This document shows positions 10,035 to 21,768 of a stretch of DNA of 64,000 bases, piece after piece. The stretch is from assembly GCA_045837725.1 (NCBI GenBank), contig JBEWZL010000300.1, positions 186,001 through 250,000 on the forward strand. Reading direction: 5' to 3'. Each line of letters opens with the position of its first letter. Position 1 is the first letter of the stretch. The position numbers and the translations under genes were made by a program. Source of the stretch: Vermamoeba vermiformis (Eukaryota > Tubulinea > Echinamoebida). The notes below the pieces were generated by a model that saw only the letters and a list, made by a program, of their open reading frames with translations, did not search any database and was not told the origin of the DNA.

Positions 10035-11969
10035 TTATTTTGTCTTTTCAGTGGATTCAAGCTGTTTCTTCGCGCTCAGCTTCAACACGTACTCGTACAC
10101 CATCAATGTAATGCCCGACGCCGGTGCACTCAACAAAATTCTCGGTAATAATCCTCGCGTTAATGATTTCAATCCTTCTTCAGCGACCATTGTTTTCAGA
10201 CCTTGAAACGTGTTTTTGTACAGCAACGTGTGTTGCGTCACTGTGCCTGGCGCTGCTTTTGCGATGAAATCTTGGGTCTGTAAACGCACTTTAATGACAT
10301 CGATGGGATTGCTCACTAACGATGCGGTGATGCCTTGATAATACTAAGAATTAGTATGACTCATTAGCAACAAAAAAAATTGGATCTGGATCCGTGAAAA
10401 AATTGAACGGAAATTTCGTTGCATAATGATAAAAAGGCATTATTTGACTATATATGGCTATTGCGATTATAAAATAGTGTGAAAAAAGTGAAATTTCACG
10501 TACCTGCAGCAGCACCAGCTGTCGAATGTACTACGGGTGATTTTTCATTTTTGAATTTTTCTCGTAATTTGTCTCGCCAAGTCATAGTCTTATCGCTCTT
10601 AATATTACTGATACTACTAGTATTAACTATATTGGTTGCATTTGCAGCTGTCGTGGTGTCATTTGGTAGCGTTGATATTTTATCGTATTTTCTAGCGTTC
10701 CTCGTGATCAATTGTTTGGCCTTTTCATACGTCACCCACCACGTGGCACTGGCAGGAGCTGCAAAAATAAAATTAATAAAATAACACCTTATAACCAAAT
10801 ATGGTAATATTGATTGAAAATTTATAAATTATATATATTAAACCGAAAATTGATAGAATTAGAGTAAGACTAGTAGTTTAAAGTATAGTGTACCTGTAGC
10901 TAATATACTAGCGCCAAATCCTTTCCATAGTCCTCGAATTCCTTCTTCTTTCGCAATTAGGAAAAATGCTTGCACTCCGTTTTTATATCTTTCGCCGTGT
11001 GTTGAGCTTTGAATCATTAAACGCGATGATACGACGTCTATAGGTACCTGACAATATAAATATTACACTAATAGACAAAACTAGCGGCATTTTATATTTT
11101 TGAAAGTTAGATGCGATTTGTACTGGCAAAATTCTTGATACTATGTACAACTACAACTGTGCATATATTATTTCTGTATTTAATTACGTACCCAAATCAA
11201 TGTAGAAGTGAAATCAGCGATGACTCCGGCGCTCAAACAGACCAATGCACTATCGGTGTTTGGTTCGCCAGAAGGTTTAGCGAATTGTTTGGCTAAATAG
11301 CCTTTAGAGAAGTTATAGGCACCAAAGTATACGAGTTCTGATGGTAGACCCTATTATTAATGCGTTAGAATTAATTGAACGAATTTTCTTTCATTTTGGA
11401 TTTAGATCTCGGCCTTGAAATTGAGCTACGTACCGCTATTTGCCACCATAAATAGCCTATAATTATGTAATATGATTAGTGCGTCGTTAAGCGCGAAGAA
11501 ATTTGGTGAGTTCATTTTGCAGCGCTGAGATCGGATCGTTTACGAATAAATTAATAATACATCAATATTATTCAATATTAATTATTCTTACTATATTAGT
11601 GCTTATTTTTCTTGACGGAGTTCGCGATTTGTGCGATCCGGATCAGCGTGAATTAATTATTACGACATTAATTTCAACAATTTTTAAAATTAATTAAATT
11701 ATTATCCCAATGCTGTCTATTACTATGACATTATACTGACCTTTATATAATCCTCTTAAACCTGATTCTCGCGTCACTTCTTTGAATACACGTGGCAGAT
11801 CCGAAAAGATCTTGACATTGCCTTGTCGCTCGACTTGCATACGAGTCTTTAATAATTTCATCGGGTAAAAAAACACCGATTCGGCAATGGATCCGAGACT
11901 AGCAAACAAAGCAAACTTTTTGACGTCGATCTCTTCGCCATTGGATCCGTGCAGGAGGTTGGAGAACAT
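10035..11969 (-). CDS. Mitochondrial carrier family protein (SLC25A44-like)
   Basis: A solute carrier of the inner mitochondrial membrane. There are about six exons from ATG 11969. Three carrier repeats are visible, each with a Px[DE]xx[KR] signature or variant: FYPMKLLKTRMQ, VPIDVVSSRLMIQ and NPIDVIKVRLQTQ. They are followed by GLRGLYKG, GIRGLWKGFGAS and GLKSLTRGLLPR. The order and spacing, and a hydrophilic insert after the fourth helix (KYDKISTLPNDTTTAANA), resemble SLC25A44, a branched-chain amino-acid carrier in animals. The substrate here is inferred only from overall resemblance. Micro-exon YLWWQIA (about 11431-11453) is needed to keep the frame. GATC motifs occur in several introns (10380, 11399, 11633). 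Confidence 0.85.
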
Positions 11970-12289
11970 AAATTAAATATGGATGTATATGTAGTATATA
12001 CAGAACAATAAATAAATACAAAAACAACTGTTTGTGCAGCCTTCGACCGTAGAAAAATTTTGTCGTTTATTTTCACGTGGCTGATCAACCGGTCACAATA
12101 ATTAATCGATATTCAATCTAATTATACTACTATAAGTGCCTCATAATAGTACTATAATTAGCGCGATAATGCAAATTTGAAGGGGTCAGGAATGAATCAC
12201 AGGACAAGAAAAATCCCAGAGTGGACGTTTGAATGCATCGCTGATTAAATAAATTATTGCAAAAATTACAACTTACAATAGCAGCAACA

Positions 12290-14503
12290 ATGGAGCAGAA
12301 ATTGAGCCAAAATCAACAAGTTCAACAGAGTTTGGATTCACCGTGGGCAGATTTAGCGTTACTCTCCGATTTTATGAGCAAAGAGCTCGTTAAAAAAATA
12401 GAATGGCGTGATGTCAAATTATTTATGGCTGTTAATCACAGCTGGCAGTCATTCTTCGGAGCAGATGCCGTCTGGAAATCATTGCTCGAGCAGCAGTATC
12501 CCTACCAAGCCGAAAGCGTTACAAAAGATTATTTTAAATCATTTAAGCATTTTTATGATTTATCCAACGGTAAGTAACGATTTTCAACCACATCTAAAAA
12601 ACCGAAATTTTATTTTTACCTTATTTAAGCTTCAAAAACTCAATCAATATTATTTTTACTTATACCCTAATTATAGGACTCCAATGCCCACATAAAGATG
12701 CAGCTCACGAAGGATCTGAGCGAGTTTGTCCGTGCGTGTTCAAAACTTTCATTACAGAGCGTAAAAACGCCCGTTTTATAGGCGTCGCTCGGAGATTTAC
12801 CGGAGTTAAATCGGAATATTATTATTGTTCTCCTACCTGGGAAGACGATTGTCCCTGCTCGTCAGGACCGACCGAAGATCGATTGTACAGATCTTATCCT
12901 GTCGTCTGCAAAGATTGCATGGATTTTATTATAGATGACAGCTATGTAGGACAACATATCGGAATGCCCGAAGAACAAATGCAAAGACTGGATGCGGAGT
13001 GGATCCACGAAGAATTTGTGTCGCTGTACAAATTTGATGCAATTAAAGCTATTCCAGGAAGCGAAAAATACATTGCAATTATTAAAGACCCTCGTAAGTA
13101 CTCATTTACGATAAATTATCACTCTCAAAGTGTCTTGTCAAAGTGACACGTGTCAAACATATTTTTCACAGCTGATTTTTTTTCCTTTTTTAGATCAAAT
13201 TGTGCTCGTAACATTCAAAGACAAACACGTGCATATAGAGCCATTGCTCCAAGAAGAAGAATTGACCAAGTTGTTGACCCTCGAGAAGCCATCCAAACCT
13301 GCTACTGAAGGTGACGAAAATGATTCTGATGACGATGATAATTACGATGCCCCGGACGATAATCAGCCGAAAAAGTTTGACTGCGTTGAGGTCTCTGCTT
13401 GTGGCAAATATGCAGCCATTTGTCAGGTATACAAAACCAGAGCTTTCGTGTACAATCTCAACGACAAGCGAGTTACATTTACACTACAGGTAAGCACAAT
13501 ATTTCATCTTAAATAATATATTAACAAAATATTTATATCAGTTGTATCACTAACAAATGAATTTTTATAGCGTGGCAATTATCAAGTACGAAATTCATCG
13601 TTTCCTTTGTCCTTCTTTACGCACGAAGGCAAGACACTGCTAATAGCTGGAAAACATTGGAACTACCTCGAAGTATACGACCCCGAGACTGGTGAAGCAC
13701 TGCGATCACGTGACGGTAAGAACTTTATTACCAAATTAGGAAAAGTTGGTCTAACATCGCTCCTCACAGTGACGGGCAAGCATTTGGAATTGTTCTGGTG
13801 CAGTTTAGAAGTATCACCCGATCAAAAATCAGCGTGCTCGTATGGCTGGGTGTGGCATCCCGTTGGAATGTTGGCTAGTTTTTCACTCGAAGATTGGATG
13901 ACCAAAGATATTTTTGCCAGCGAAGTACGCGTTGCTTTTCTTGTACATTGAAAATTCCTAACTTTTTTCTTAGAACGCAAAAATGGCGTTAGATTCTGAC
14001 ATGTGGGATACTGCTTTTTGCTTCGTTGATAATGACACGGTGGCGCTGTGGACTGAGACGAATTTAACTGGAATAGAAAACGAAATTGAAGTAGTGACGC
14101 CTTATGGAATCAACACTAAAAGACAAAAGAAGTCTGATATTGTTTTGGGCTATAATATTAAGACCAGTAAGTTTTTTATATGAAAATTTAAAACGGATCC
14201 GGGCATCCCACCAAAACAAACTTTTAAAATCTTATTTTAGGACATTTCACTCGCTTGGCTCTTCCAAATATTACATTTTATAATATAATGATGATCGATG
14301 GCTACCTCTATAGTCTTGATAAGAATGTCGGCATTCAAGTTACGGATCCAAAGAAAAACATCATTTTTAAGGTTAAAAACTGGACTCCAGCAACACTTGA
14401 ACTCATTCACGGCTACAACGCGCACACGAAACAATTCTTATCGCGCATGGCGTCGAATGAACATGCAACGACTTACTTGTTGTCGCACATCCAAAGGCAA
14501 TAA
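12290..14503 (+). CDS. F-box-like protein with probable C-terminal beta-propeller
   Basis: ATG 12290 gives MEQKLSQNQQ; the open frame extends further up but without an ATG. Residues about 15-90 resemble an F-box (LALLSDFMSKELVKKIEW, then VNHSWQSFFGADAVWKSLL). A Cys-rich patch follows (CSPTWEDDCPCSSG, CKDCMDF). The C-terminal 350 residues contain repeated short beta blades (FVYNLNDKRVTFTLQ, HWNYLEVYDPETGEAL, SLDKNVGIQV) suggestive of a WD/propeller fold, with an acidic loop (NDSDDDDNYD). About six exons are split by introns of 50-100 bp. The likely role is a ubiquitin-ligase adaptor. I do not recognise a specific orthologue. Confidence 0.75.
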
Positions 14504-14733
14504 ACATGTAAATACATAATTGGTTTTAACTTCACCTTTGAACCTGAACCGATTCAGTCAAAAGTGTCAATTTGACACGTGTCAAAGTAAACCTCTGTGC
14601 TTATATGGGTAGTGCACCTACAGACCTAGTGGTTCCGACCGATACATCAAATGTTGTAATAACAAATGGGCGGAACTACTTCCAGGTTCAAAAATTATTC
14701 TTTGCTGCTTTTTTATTCAACAGCAACCTATCA

Positions 14734-16361
14734 TCATTCATAAAAATAGTCCTCCAACCAAGTCATTTGCTCTCGCAGCCAATCACTGGCGACTGGAAAG
14801 CCGCCAATCAACGGCGTAAAATCCAGTACGCGCAGTGACGTCAGCACGGTGTAGTATTCTTGGTTGATTTGGCCTGTGTATCGCAGGGACAGCTGCGTCA
14901 AGTGCGATAATGCTGTCAAACTGCAAATGATTGGTCCATCGGGTGAGTCGCAGCTGTGAATTAACGACTCTAATGTCGTGCATTTTGTAACGTTTGACCA
15001 AAATTGACCGGACTGGATCGGCATTTGATTGCGGAATAATTTTATCGGAGCTATTTCGAGGAACTTGTAATCGCTATTATCGTTCAATTCGACGATTAGA
15101 TCCGTCAAATTTTTCATGAAACACAAGTCGCTTTCGATAGTCGAAACACAAACGTCCAGCAAGCACAATTCTTCCAAATTCGTTAGAGCTGATAATGAGG
15201 CATTTAAAGTCAGATCCAAATTGCTTCTACGAGGGACTTCCAAGCTGAGCACTTTTAACTTTGTCAATTTTGAAATTTCCTCGAAATCGTGTATATTCTT
15301 GGTTTGAACACGAATGCTCGTCAAATTAGTTAATACAGACATATTGATTCTGCCAGTTGGTTCCATTAGATCGTGCTCGTAAATTGTCAGATATTTCAAA
15401 TTTGTTAATCTCGATAAATCTCTGTAGTAGATCTGCTGGTAGGCGGCTATGTATAGGTGTGTTAATCGATTCGAATTAATGAACCTCAAGAATTGACTGT
15501 CCACTGCATATTCAGGTCCACTTCCAGTGTCAACATGCAATTCTTCAAGATCTGTTAACGAAGCCAAAAACGAGCTATCTTTCATCTTCAAAGCCATATT
15601 TAAATGGCGTAGCTTCACTAAATTTGATATAGTTGAATTTGAAGAGTTTTTAGCTGCGACAAGCCAGGTTAGGTTTGTGTTATTGCTGAGATCCGCGTCT
15701 GGCCAAGTAAGTAATAATTTCTTCAGTGCTCGCAATTCACTGAACGGAAAGTCCGTACGAACCGCTGAATAACCGCAGTCGAAATAAGTTAGGTTGGACC
15801 AATATGGTATTAGTGATGACGGAGCGTCACGAGCGAAAGAGCATTTGTTCAGGTTGGTCAAATCCGTCAGTTTAAGCAAGTCCTCCCCGTTGACAAACAA
15901 CTCGCGAGTCTGTAATGCTGATAAATTCGACAATTTTGATATATTTTCCAACAAATCTCCGCTATCTACAGGTCCAGGTGGGTTGATCCTGAGGCTGATC
16001 AAAGTAGTGCTGTAATATTTCAGTAACCGGTCGCACACGTCTGCAAAATTAGGGGTAATTTCTTCTTGTAAAATCACAAAGTCTGTGCTGAATAATAAGG
16101 CTCGAAACAATCTGTTAGTGGCTCGTGTTGCGCGCACGGTACTTTGATCCAGGTATGATAATATCTGTTGCACAATCTCTTTTGGCAGACTATCAAAACC
16201 GCTCTAAAATTGCATATAATTAATAAGACATAATTTTTAAAAATAGTGGTGTTTCCCGTGTAGAATCTGATCTTAAAATCGTTGAAGACGGCAATTTACG
16301 ACAAGCGCGATTATTCATGCTTTAGAAATTCTCATGACATTATTACCTTGGATATTTCCAT
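14734..16361 (-). CDS. F-box / LRR protein
   Basis: Exon 1 encodes only MEISK (ATG 16361, donor at 16346). Exon 2 (from 16203) begins SGFDSLPKEIVQQILSYLD, a clear F-box, and runs open to TGA at 14734. About 480 residues follow with irregular leucine-rich repeats of the SLRxLTNLxxL type (LSNLSALQTRELF, LTNLKYLTIYEHD, LTNLEELCLLDVC, LTNLTSIRVQT). The single large exon is unusual for the window. It is a likely SCF substrate receptor. It is tail-to-tail with the preceding F-box-like gene (about 230 bp apart), so two F-box genes are adjacent, but their C-terminal halves are not similar. Confidence 0.85.
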
Positions 16362-16553
16362 GGTTTAGTGGTGCGTAAATCGAAAACGAGTTGTGAAATG
16401 GATTTGGGAGCAAACACGATTTTTTATTGTACAACGCTCCAATGTTTGTAAGTTTTTCCGTTAATATCATTTGTGTGCTATTTACAGAGCTTTTGTTGTA
16501 TTCTCTATTCATTTTCGGTACATGAACAGAAAAACAAGAGGATCCAAAAGTTT

Positions 16554-18244
16554 TTAAAGTCCTTCGTTCAAGACCTCAAAATTATAGCGCAGCTTGTCTT
16601 TTGGACTTTCTTCGTGAAAACTCGACGAAGAACTAGAGCCCCAAAAGCTAGAACTGCTGCCGTACCGACTCGTTTGCTGCGCTGGCTCGGGCTGTGTCTC
16701 GCGCACGACTTCAATCGTCTTGTCCTCGAGCAGTCGTTTCAGCACTTGACTGCTTTGCACTTCAACTGTCTCGCTGCCCAAGTTTGAGATCTGATGTAGC
16801 AGCGCGTCTTCACTCTTTGGCAACGAAGTCGCTGGCTGTGCGTTGATCCAACTCTTAACGCGCGTCACAAGTGTCGCTTTGGTGTCAACTTCTTTGCCGT
16901 ACGAGTCCCAGCCCCATTGCGAGCTGTGTCGAGCGCTGTACGTGTTCACTGATGTACTCGGAGCCGCTGCATTTGTCGATTCAACGCGGCCCGGGAAGAA
17001 CTGTGAGCCACACGCAGCACACGTGCTGATAAACCCTTCGCGGCGTAACTCGTCGAAGCATTCTCGAGGATCTAACGGCTTTTTGATCGTGCACATCTTC
17101 GCGATCGAGTTTTGGAACTTAGCGCGGGTCTTGGGAAGATTCTGTGGACGTTCTTTGCACGAATTTATCCACTTTTTCACGCGGTTGACAGCAATGTCTA
17201 GATCTGGCAGTCCCATGTCAACGTCATCGACACTCGAGTTCGAGCCATTTGACGACTTCATGCCACTACGGAAGCCTTCGCTTGCGAGCTCGTGGCTGGA
17301 CTTCAAAGCAGTGAAGTTCATGCTTTGGATGACTTCGTTCTTGAAGGGAATCAAGTGACGCAAGAGATTGGCTCCAGTGTCTTTCTTCAAATCGACAATA
17401 TCGAGCACGCGACTCTTTTGAAGCTCACTGATGACTGGCAGCTGTCTGATGTTTTGGTTGGCTGACATCAGGGTCATTTTAGTCGACGACGGCAACAACT
17501 TGTGCATCACGTAGCAATAATAGCCGAATACTGAGAGCCATCTAGAAGGTATAATTAGCTCAATGCTCGCATCTCTAATATTAAAATAACGTACCCTGGT
17601 TGTTTCTTCAATCGCTTGGGCATCAATCGTTGAGCATTCGGAGCCATTCTGTGCGAACAAGTTGTTTTGCAAGTCGCGCAGGCAGGTGCAAAGAACGAAT
17701 CTTTGCAGAATACGACGATAGCGCCCTCGGGAATAGTCTTCGAATAAAGCAAATGAAACACCATTGGTCCGATCCCGGATGCACGAATGCTATTTAAGTT
17801 TGTTTCGTTAATTTCACCAATGTTAATAATTTAAACTTGATACGTACCTCTCAATATCAACTAATACGCAGAAGGTAACCGCTGCTGGAATATCTGTCTT
17901 CAGCTGTTGGATTTCGGCCTCCTTTAGGTTGATCGCGCTGAAATTTTCAGGAGTAGAGTCTGTAAGCATTATTTGTTACTCTATTATCATTTTTAGGGAA
18001 TTTATAGTCTTACCAACCCTTTGCTTTTTCTTAGGCTGTTCTACGACCTGTTCTTCAGAATTCTCTGTCGTAAATAATTTTAGTTTTATTTACAACTAGA
18101 GTATAATGAAGGCAATATATTCGTGGCTGTAGAAAATAATAAGGAAAATTTTAAAATAATTAATCGATCATTTTAAATTTCAGATCGTGACTTACCCTCG
18201 GCATCCATTACTGCCCAATCGCCCCACTTTGATGATCCACTCAT
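16554..18244 (-). CDS. Unrecognised protein with two RVKxWIN modules
   Basis: ATG 18244 starts MSGSSKWGDWAVMDAE. Exons then join as GENSEEQVVEQPKKKQRVD (a basic, NLS-like KKKQR), STPENFSAINLKEAEIQ, FCVLVDIES-IRASGIGPM and RLKKQPG-WLSVFGYY. A Cys cluster CATCKTTC lies near residue 110. The C-terminal half holds two diverged copies of a 55-residue module: RVKKWINSCKERPQNLPK...DELRREGFI and RVKSWINAQPATSLPK...LKRLLEDKTIEV. These could be small winged-helix or helical domains. CxxC (CAACGSQFF) links them, and the tail is Ser-rich (SSSSFWGSSSSSSF). A nuclear location is suggested by the basic patch. No family assignment is made. Confidence 0.7.
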
Positions 18245-18485
18245 GATGTATACTTCTCGTGTGTTGTTACTATCTTTTCTTCATAACGAGTTTTGCGAGT
18301 ATTTAAGCCTGCTCTTGGATTTTCCGACAATTTTCTGGCCAGAATCAGTTTGTCCACAAAATATCAGAACTTTCCGCAACCATTCCTCTGTGAATACGAA
18401 GAGACCAGATTATAGATCATTTCCCCTCGAGAGAAGCTTGCAATTTGAAGTATGGAAGCTTTCGTTCTAGTAGCGTAGATCGGCC

Positions 18486-21400
18486 CTACTTGGCAGGTTT
18501 CTTCTTTGCGAGCGAGCACAACATCGTTAAAATAATGTCGAACATCTCTCCAAAGCCTTCCATCGTCTTCGCGGACCCTTCGACATAACAACCGTCGATC
18601 TGACAAGTAGCAAAGAATTAAGTCTGGATCTAGGACCAGTTCGATAGCGTACCTTCTCAGCATACTGACAGCGCTCTGTATGCTCAGGTTGATGCATGTT
18701 TCTTTCTTCGGGTGTCATAAGGTCGAGCTTGGTTCCGAGCAACAATATCGGTGCTTGCGCGTTCTTCTCTCGTGCCCAAGGAACCCACTAAAAAGATAGA
18801 TAGAAACTTAGTACTAATCCCTGTACAATACACGCGCAGACAGTTCGTTGTTCGGCAGGGAAAGCAAGGAGCAAAAAGAGAAAAAAAAAAGAGGAATCCG
18901 ACCTGCCGGAATCGAACCAGCGACCTAAGGATTGATGCTTCACTACAGTCCTCCGCTCTACCGACTGAGCTAAGGTCGGTTTGTTGATTTGCCTCGTGCC
19001 GACCCACTGGACCACACCAGTAAAGCATAAAGCAGGCTGAAACTTTCAGACAAACTGAAAAAAGGGTCGCGAAGAGATGATTGATTCGCGTCACCGTAGC
19101 TAGCTTGCCGAAGGAGTGTCGCATTGCAAGCACGAGCAGCCTTCAAGCAAAACGACGTTCTCACCGCAACATAAACCGTTCTCGAAATTTAGGCTTGGTT
19201 AAACACAAAAAATCAATAAATAAATTAATTTCAAATCAATTTAAGTTCAGACGAGAGCTAGTGAAGGCATAGGTATTTAAGCAGGCCAAAAAGTAAAAAA
19301 TAAATCTCCAACACCGGGAATCGAACCCGGGTCACCCGCGTGACAGGCGGATATGCTGAACCCCTACACCATGTCGGATTGTTGAACGCCGTCAAAGCTT
19401 TTTTCTGCTCGCCCCAGTTCGGTAAACAAACGAACTCGAGCCTTGCTGCTTTCCCGGACCAGAACCGTCTTCGCAACCCAATATATCAAAAGGGGTGGCT
19501 TACCTTGAGTTTGACATTGCGGAATGATTCGGCGTTGTCCAAAGCAAACACGATGACGATACAGCAGGCTACAGGGAAGCACAGGTTGAGCTTGGAAACC
19601 ATGTCGGGATGGTCACCAATGTCCCACAATTCAACTTCGTTGCCGTCCACTAAAAGGTTTGGTTAATCCAGATAACCAAGTTAGGTAGTAGTTACAACGT
19701 ACATTTCACTTTTGTCATGTCAAAAGTTGAAGGCGTGTATTGGGTTGGGAAGGCTCCTAATTTAGCCTAGGATATAAGTTAGTTCACATTCGTTCAAGCC
19801 TTGAGGGTACTTTGCATACCTTAATTGCGGCAGTTTTGCCACAGTTTGCATCACCAACGAACAACACGATTTGATTCTTGCCGAGCTTGACTTTCTTTCG
19901 TGCATCTTCACGGTACTTCCAGCCACGCATTGCTTTCTTGACAATTAATGACTCACCACTCTCGTAGTATTTGTAGTCTCTGCCTTCTGTCAGATTTTGA
20001 GGCAATCCTGATTTGGGTAGTGCAGGCAAAGGATCTTCATATACGGGAACATGGGTACGCGGGCTCGTTGAAGGTCTAGGCGGCGGTGTTTCTTCAGCAG
20101 GGTCAGGTTTGTCAGGCACCGTTGGTGAAGGGTTGGGTCGTGGTGGCGGGCTCGGATCAGATGGAGGCATTGGCGGCGGAGGTTGTTTTGGCACGCGCAT
20201 TACGAGTGGTGATTTTGGTTTAGCGTTACCAGCCGGTACCTTGACTGTGGCAGGTTGTTTAGGTGCAGGTTGAACAGGCGGCACAGGCTTTTCTTCGACT
20301 GGCGATGCAGTGCTTGGGGTGGTAGGTGCCGAGGAGGATGTTGAAGTGCCCTTCGGACTTTTTGTTTTAGCCAAGGGAATCTTTGGCAACGGCTTCTTAG
20401 TGTGTGCATTCGGCAGATCCGAGTTCCGCGGTGACAGGTTCAGATTGTCAATAGCAGGAATGGCACTTGGATCAATTGTATTTCTGCGTTTAGGTGCTGC
20501 GGGACTTGGTGCTAAACTGTTGGTGGTTTGCGGGCCTTGCATGCCTATCTGAGGCACGTGCTGTTGGTGAGCTTCGTTGGCCATTGGAGCAGGCACAGAC
20601 ATGGGACGCGGTGGTTGTTGAGTAGGCAACATCACGGGCACGTATTGTGGATTAACGTCGCCCGCTGGACTGATGTTGATTTGTGGCGGTGGTGCGGAAT
20701 AGTTATGTGTGGGGGGCATACTTTGAGGCTGAATATGCTGGTGTGGTGGCATGTGCTGGTGCATCATTGGTTGGTGCTGATATTGGGGTGGCGGCATATG
20801 ATTATTGTGCTGATGTACTGGCATCGGAGGCACCGCCGTGGGTTGTGGTGGGTACGCGGATCCACCATCGTGCATTGGTACTTGTGGATACTGCGGCGGT
20901 GGTTGATAAGAATTGTAGTGCTCAGCATGCATGAACTGACCTATATATATGAAAGTATTTAGCGACAATAGACTTTTATATTTCGTCTTACTTGGAGGTG
21001 GGGTAGAAAATACACGTGATGCTCGATTGACCGGTGGTGGTCCACCAAGCGGTGCTGAACAGAATAAAACGTTTAAAAATGGTGTATAATAATAAATAAA
21101 ACATACGTTGATTAGGCATTATATTTGGTTGTTGATAGAACTGTGGATCTGGTTGTAACATCCGCGAGTTCCGATCGACGGGTGGTGGAACATTGTTAAA
21201 TGATGGCATCGGATTATTATCATAATACGGCTGATTTGGAGGGTACGGCGTGCTATTATAATTGTCTGCAGGCTTGGAGTAACGATTTACTGGTGGAGGC
21301 TGATCTGCTTGCGAAATTATGATTATAAATCGTGCTTGTAATATTATCATATTATTTCATTAATAGATACGATTTACAAGCCTTATATTGCTTCTTAAAA

Positions 21401-21505
21401 TTAAAAAGATTCTTAAATTTTCATTTTCAGGAATATAACCTTTCGTTCATGACCCAATTTATTCGCTTTTAAATAGCTACATTTAAATTGATTACCTTGA
21501 TACAT
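18486..21505 (-). CDS. Proline-rich protein fused to an atypical Rho-like GTPase domain
   Basis: Exon 1 is MYQ (ATG 21505). The next exons encode about 400 residues dominated by Pro, Gln, His and Ser (PPPVNRYS, YPPNQPYYD, PHQHIQPQSMPP, PKQPPPPMPPSDPSPPP). This looks like a disordered SH3/profilin-binding arm. The C-terminal 190 residues are a small GTPase: P-loop FVGDANCGKTAAIK, switch I YTPSTFDMTK, switch II region VELWDIGDHPDM, G4 LLLGTKLDL and G5 VEGSAKT. It ends KKKPAK-TAG at 18486 with no CAAX box, so no prenylation is predicted. The usual WDTAGQE is WDIGDHPD, so the catalytic Gln position is altered. The intron 18788-19503 between NVKLK and WVPWAR carries two tRNA genes. Confidence 0.85.
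18897..18979 (-). tRNA. tRNA-Tyr(GUA) with short intron, second copy
   Basis: The same gene as at 1519-1601, with an identical mature part, the same about 10-base intron after the anticodon and the T10 terminator tract. The leader reads TCAACAAA. It lies sense-oriented in the intron of the Rho-like fusion gene. Confidence 0.95.
19306..19378 (-). tRNA. tRNA-Asp(GUC), second copy
   Basis: Identical to 1906-1978. The leader TTCAACAAT and the T6/T5 terminator tracts are conserved. It sits about 330 bp upstream (in transcription sense) of tRNA-Tyr in the same intron. Confidence 0.95.
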
Positions 21506-21768
21506 GGTTGTTACAGTTGAGTAATTGCTTTCTGCTTTGCGAAGAGTTGGATGTGGGTGAATCAAAATAATAAAGACATCTAAATACGAATAATAAATGT
21601 CGAACTACTTTAGTTGTATATAGTTCTAAAAAATAACAAATTTCGGTGTGATTTTCTCGTGCACTTTACGTATTTTTTGTCGTGCGATATTTTGTGCCTT
21701 GCAACGGTAACACGAACACAAGTCAATGCTCATGACCCTCATATAAGATGAGTATATTGCAAAATAAG

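Larger units (their letters stand above)
18788..19503 (-). repeat. tRNA-carrying intron, copy B (in Rho-like fusion gene)
   Basis: A 716-bp intron, GTAAGCC at 19503 to TTTTTAG at 18788. It matches the intron at 1417-2106 from its donor to a TTAGTACTAA box close to the acceptor. The tRNA-Asp genes and most of tRNA-Tyr are identical; the spacers show many substitutions and indels (the copy is about 26 bp longer). Both sit after an exon ending CTCAAG or GTCAAG. No target-site duplication is obvious beyond that AAG. Confidence 0.85.

Noticed and set aside
18684-19133. Open frame covering tRNA-Tyr copy B on the minus strand
   Set aside because: Same read-through as in copy A; only the WVPWAREKNAQAPILLLG part belongs to the Rho-like gene.
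20528-20962. Plus-strand frame of 144 codons rich in Trp, His and Arg
   Set aside because: It is the antisense of the proline/histidine/glutamine-rich arm of the Rho-like fusion; the odd composition is explained by that.
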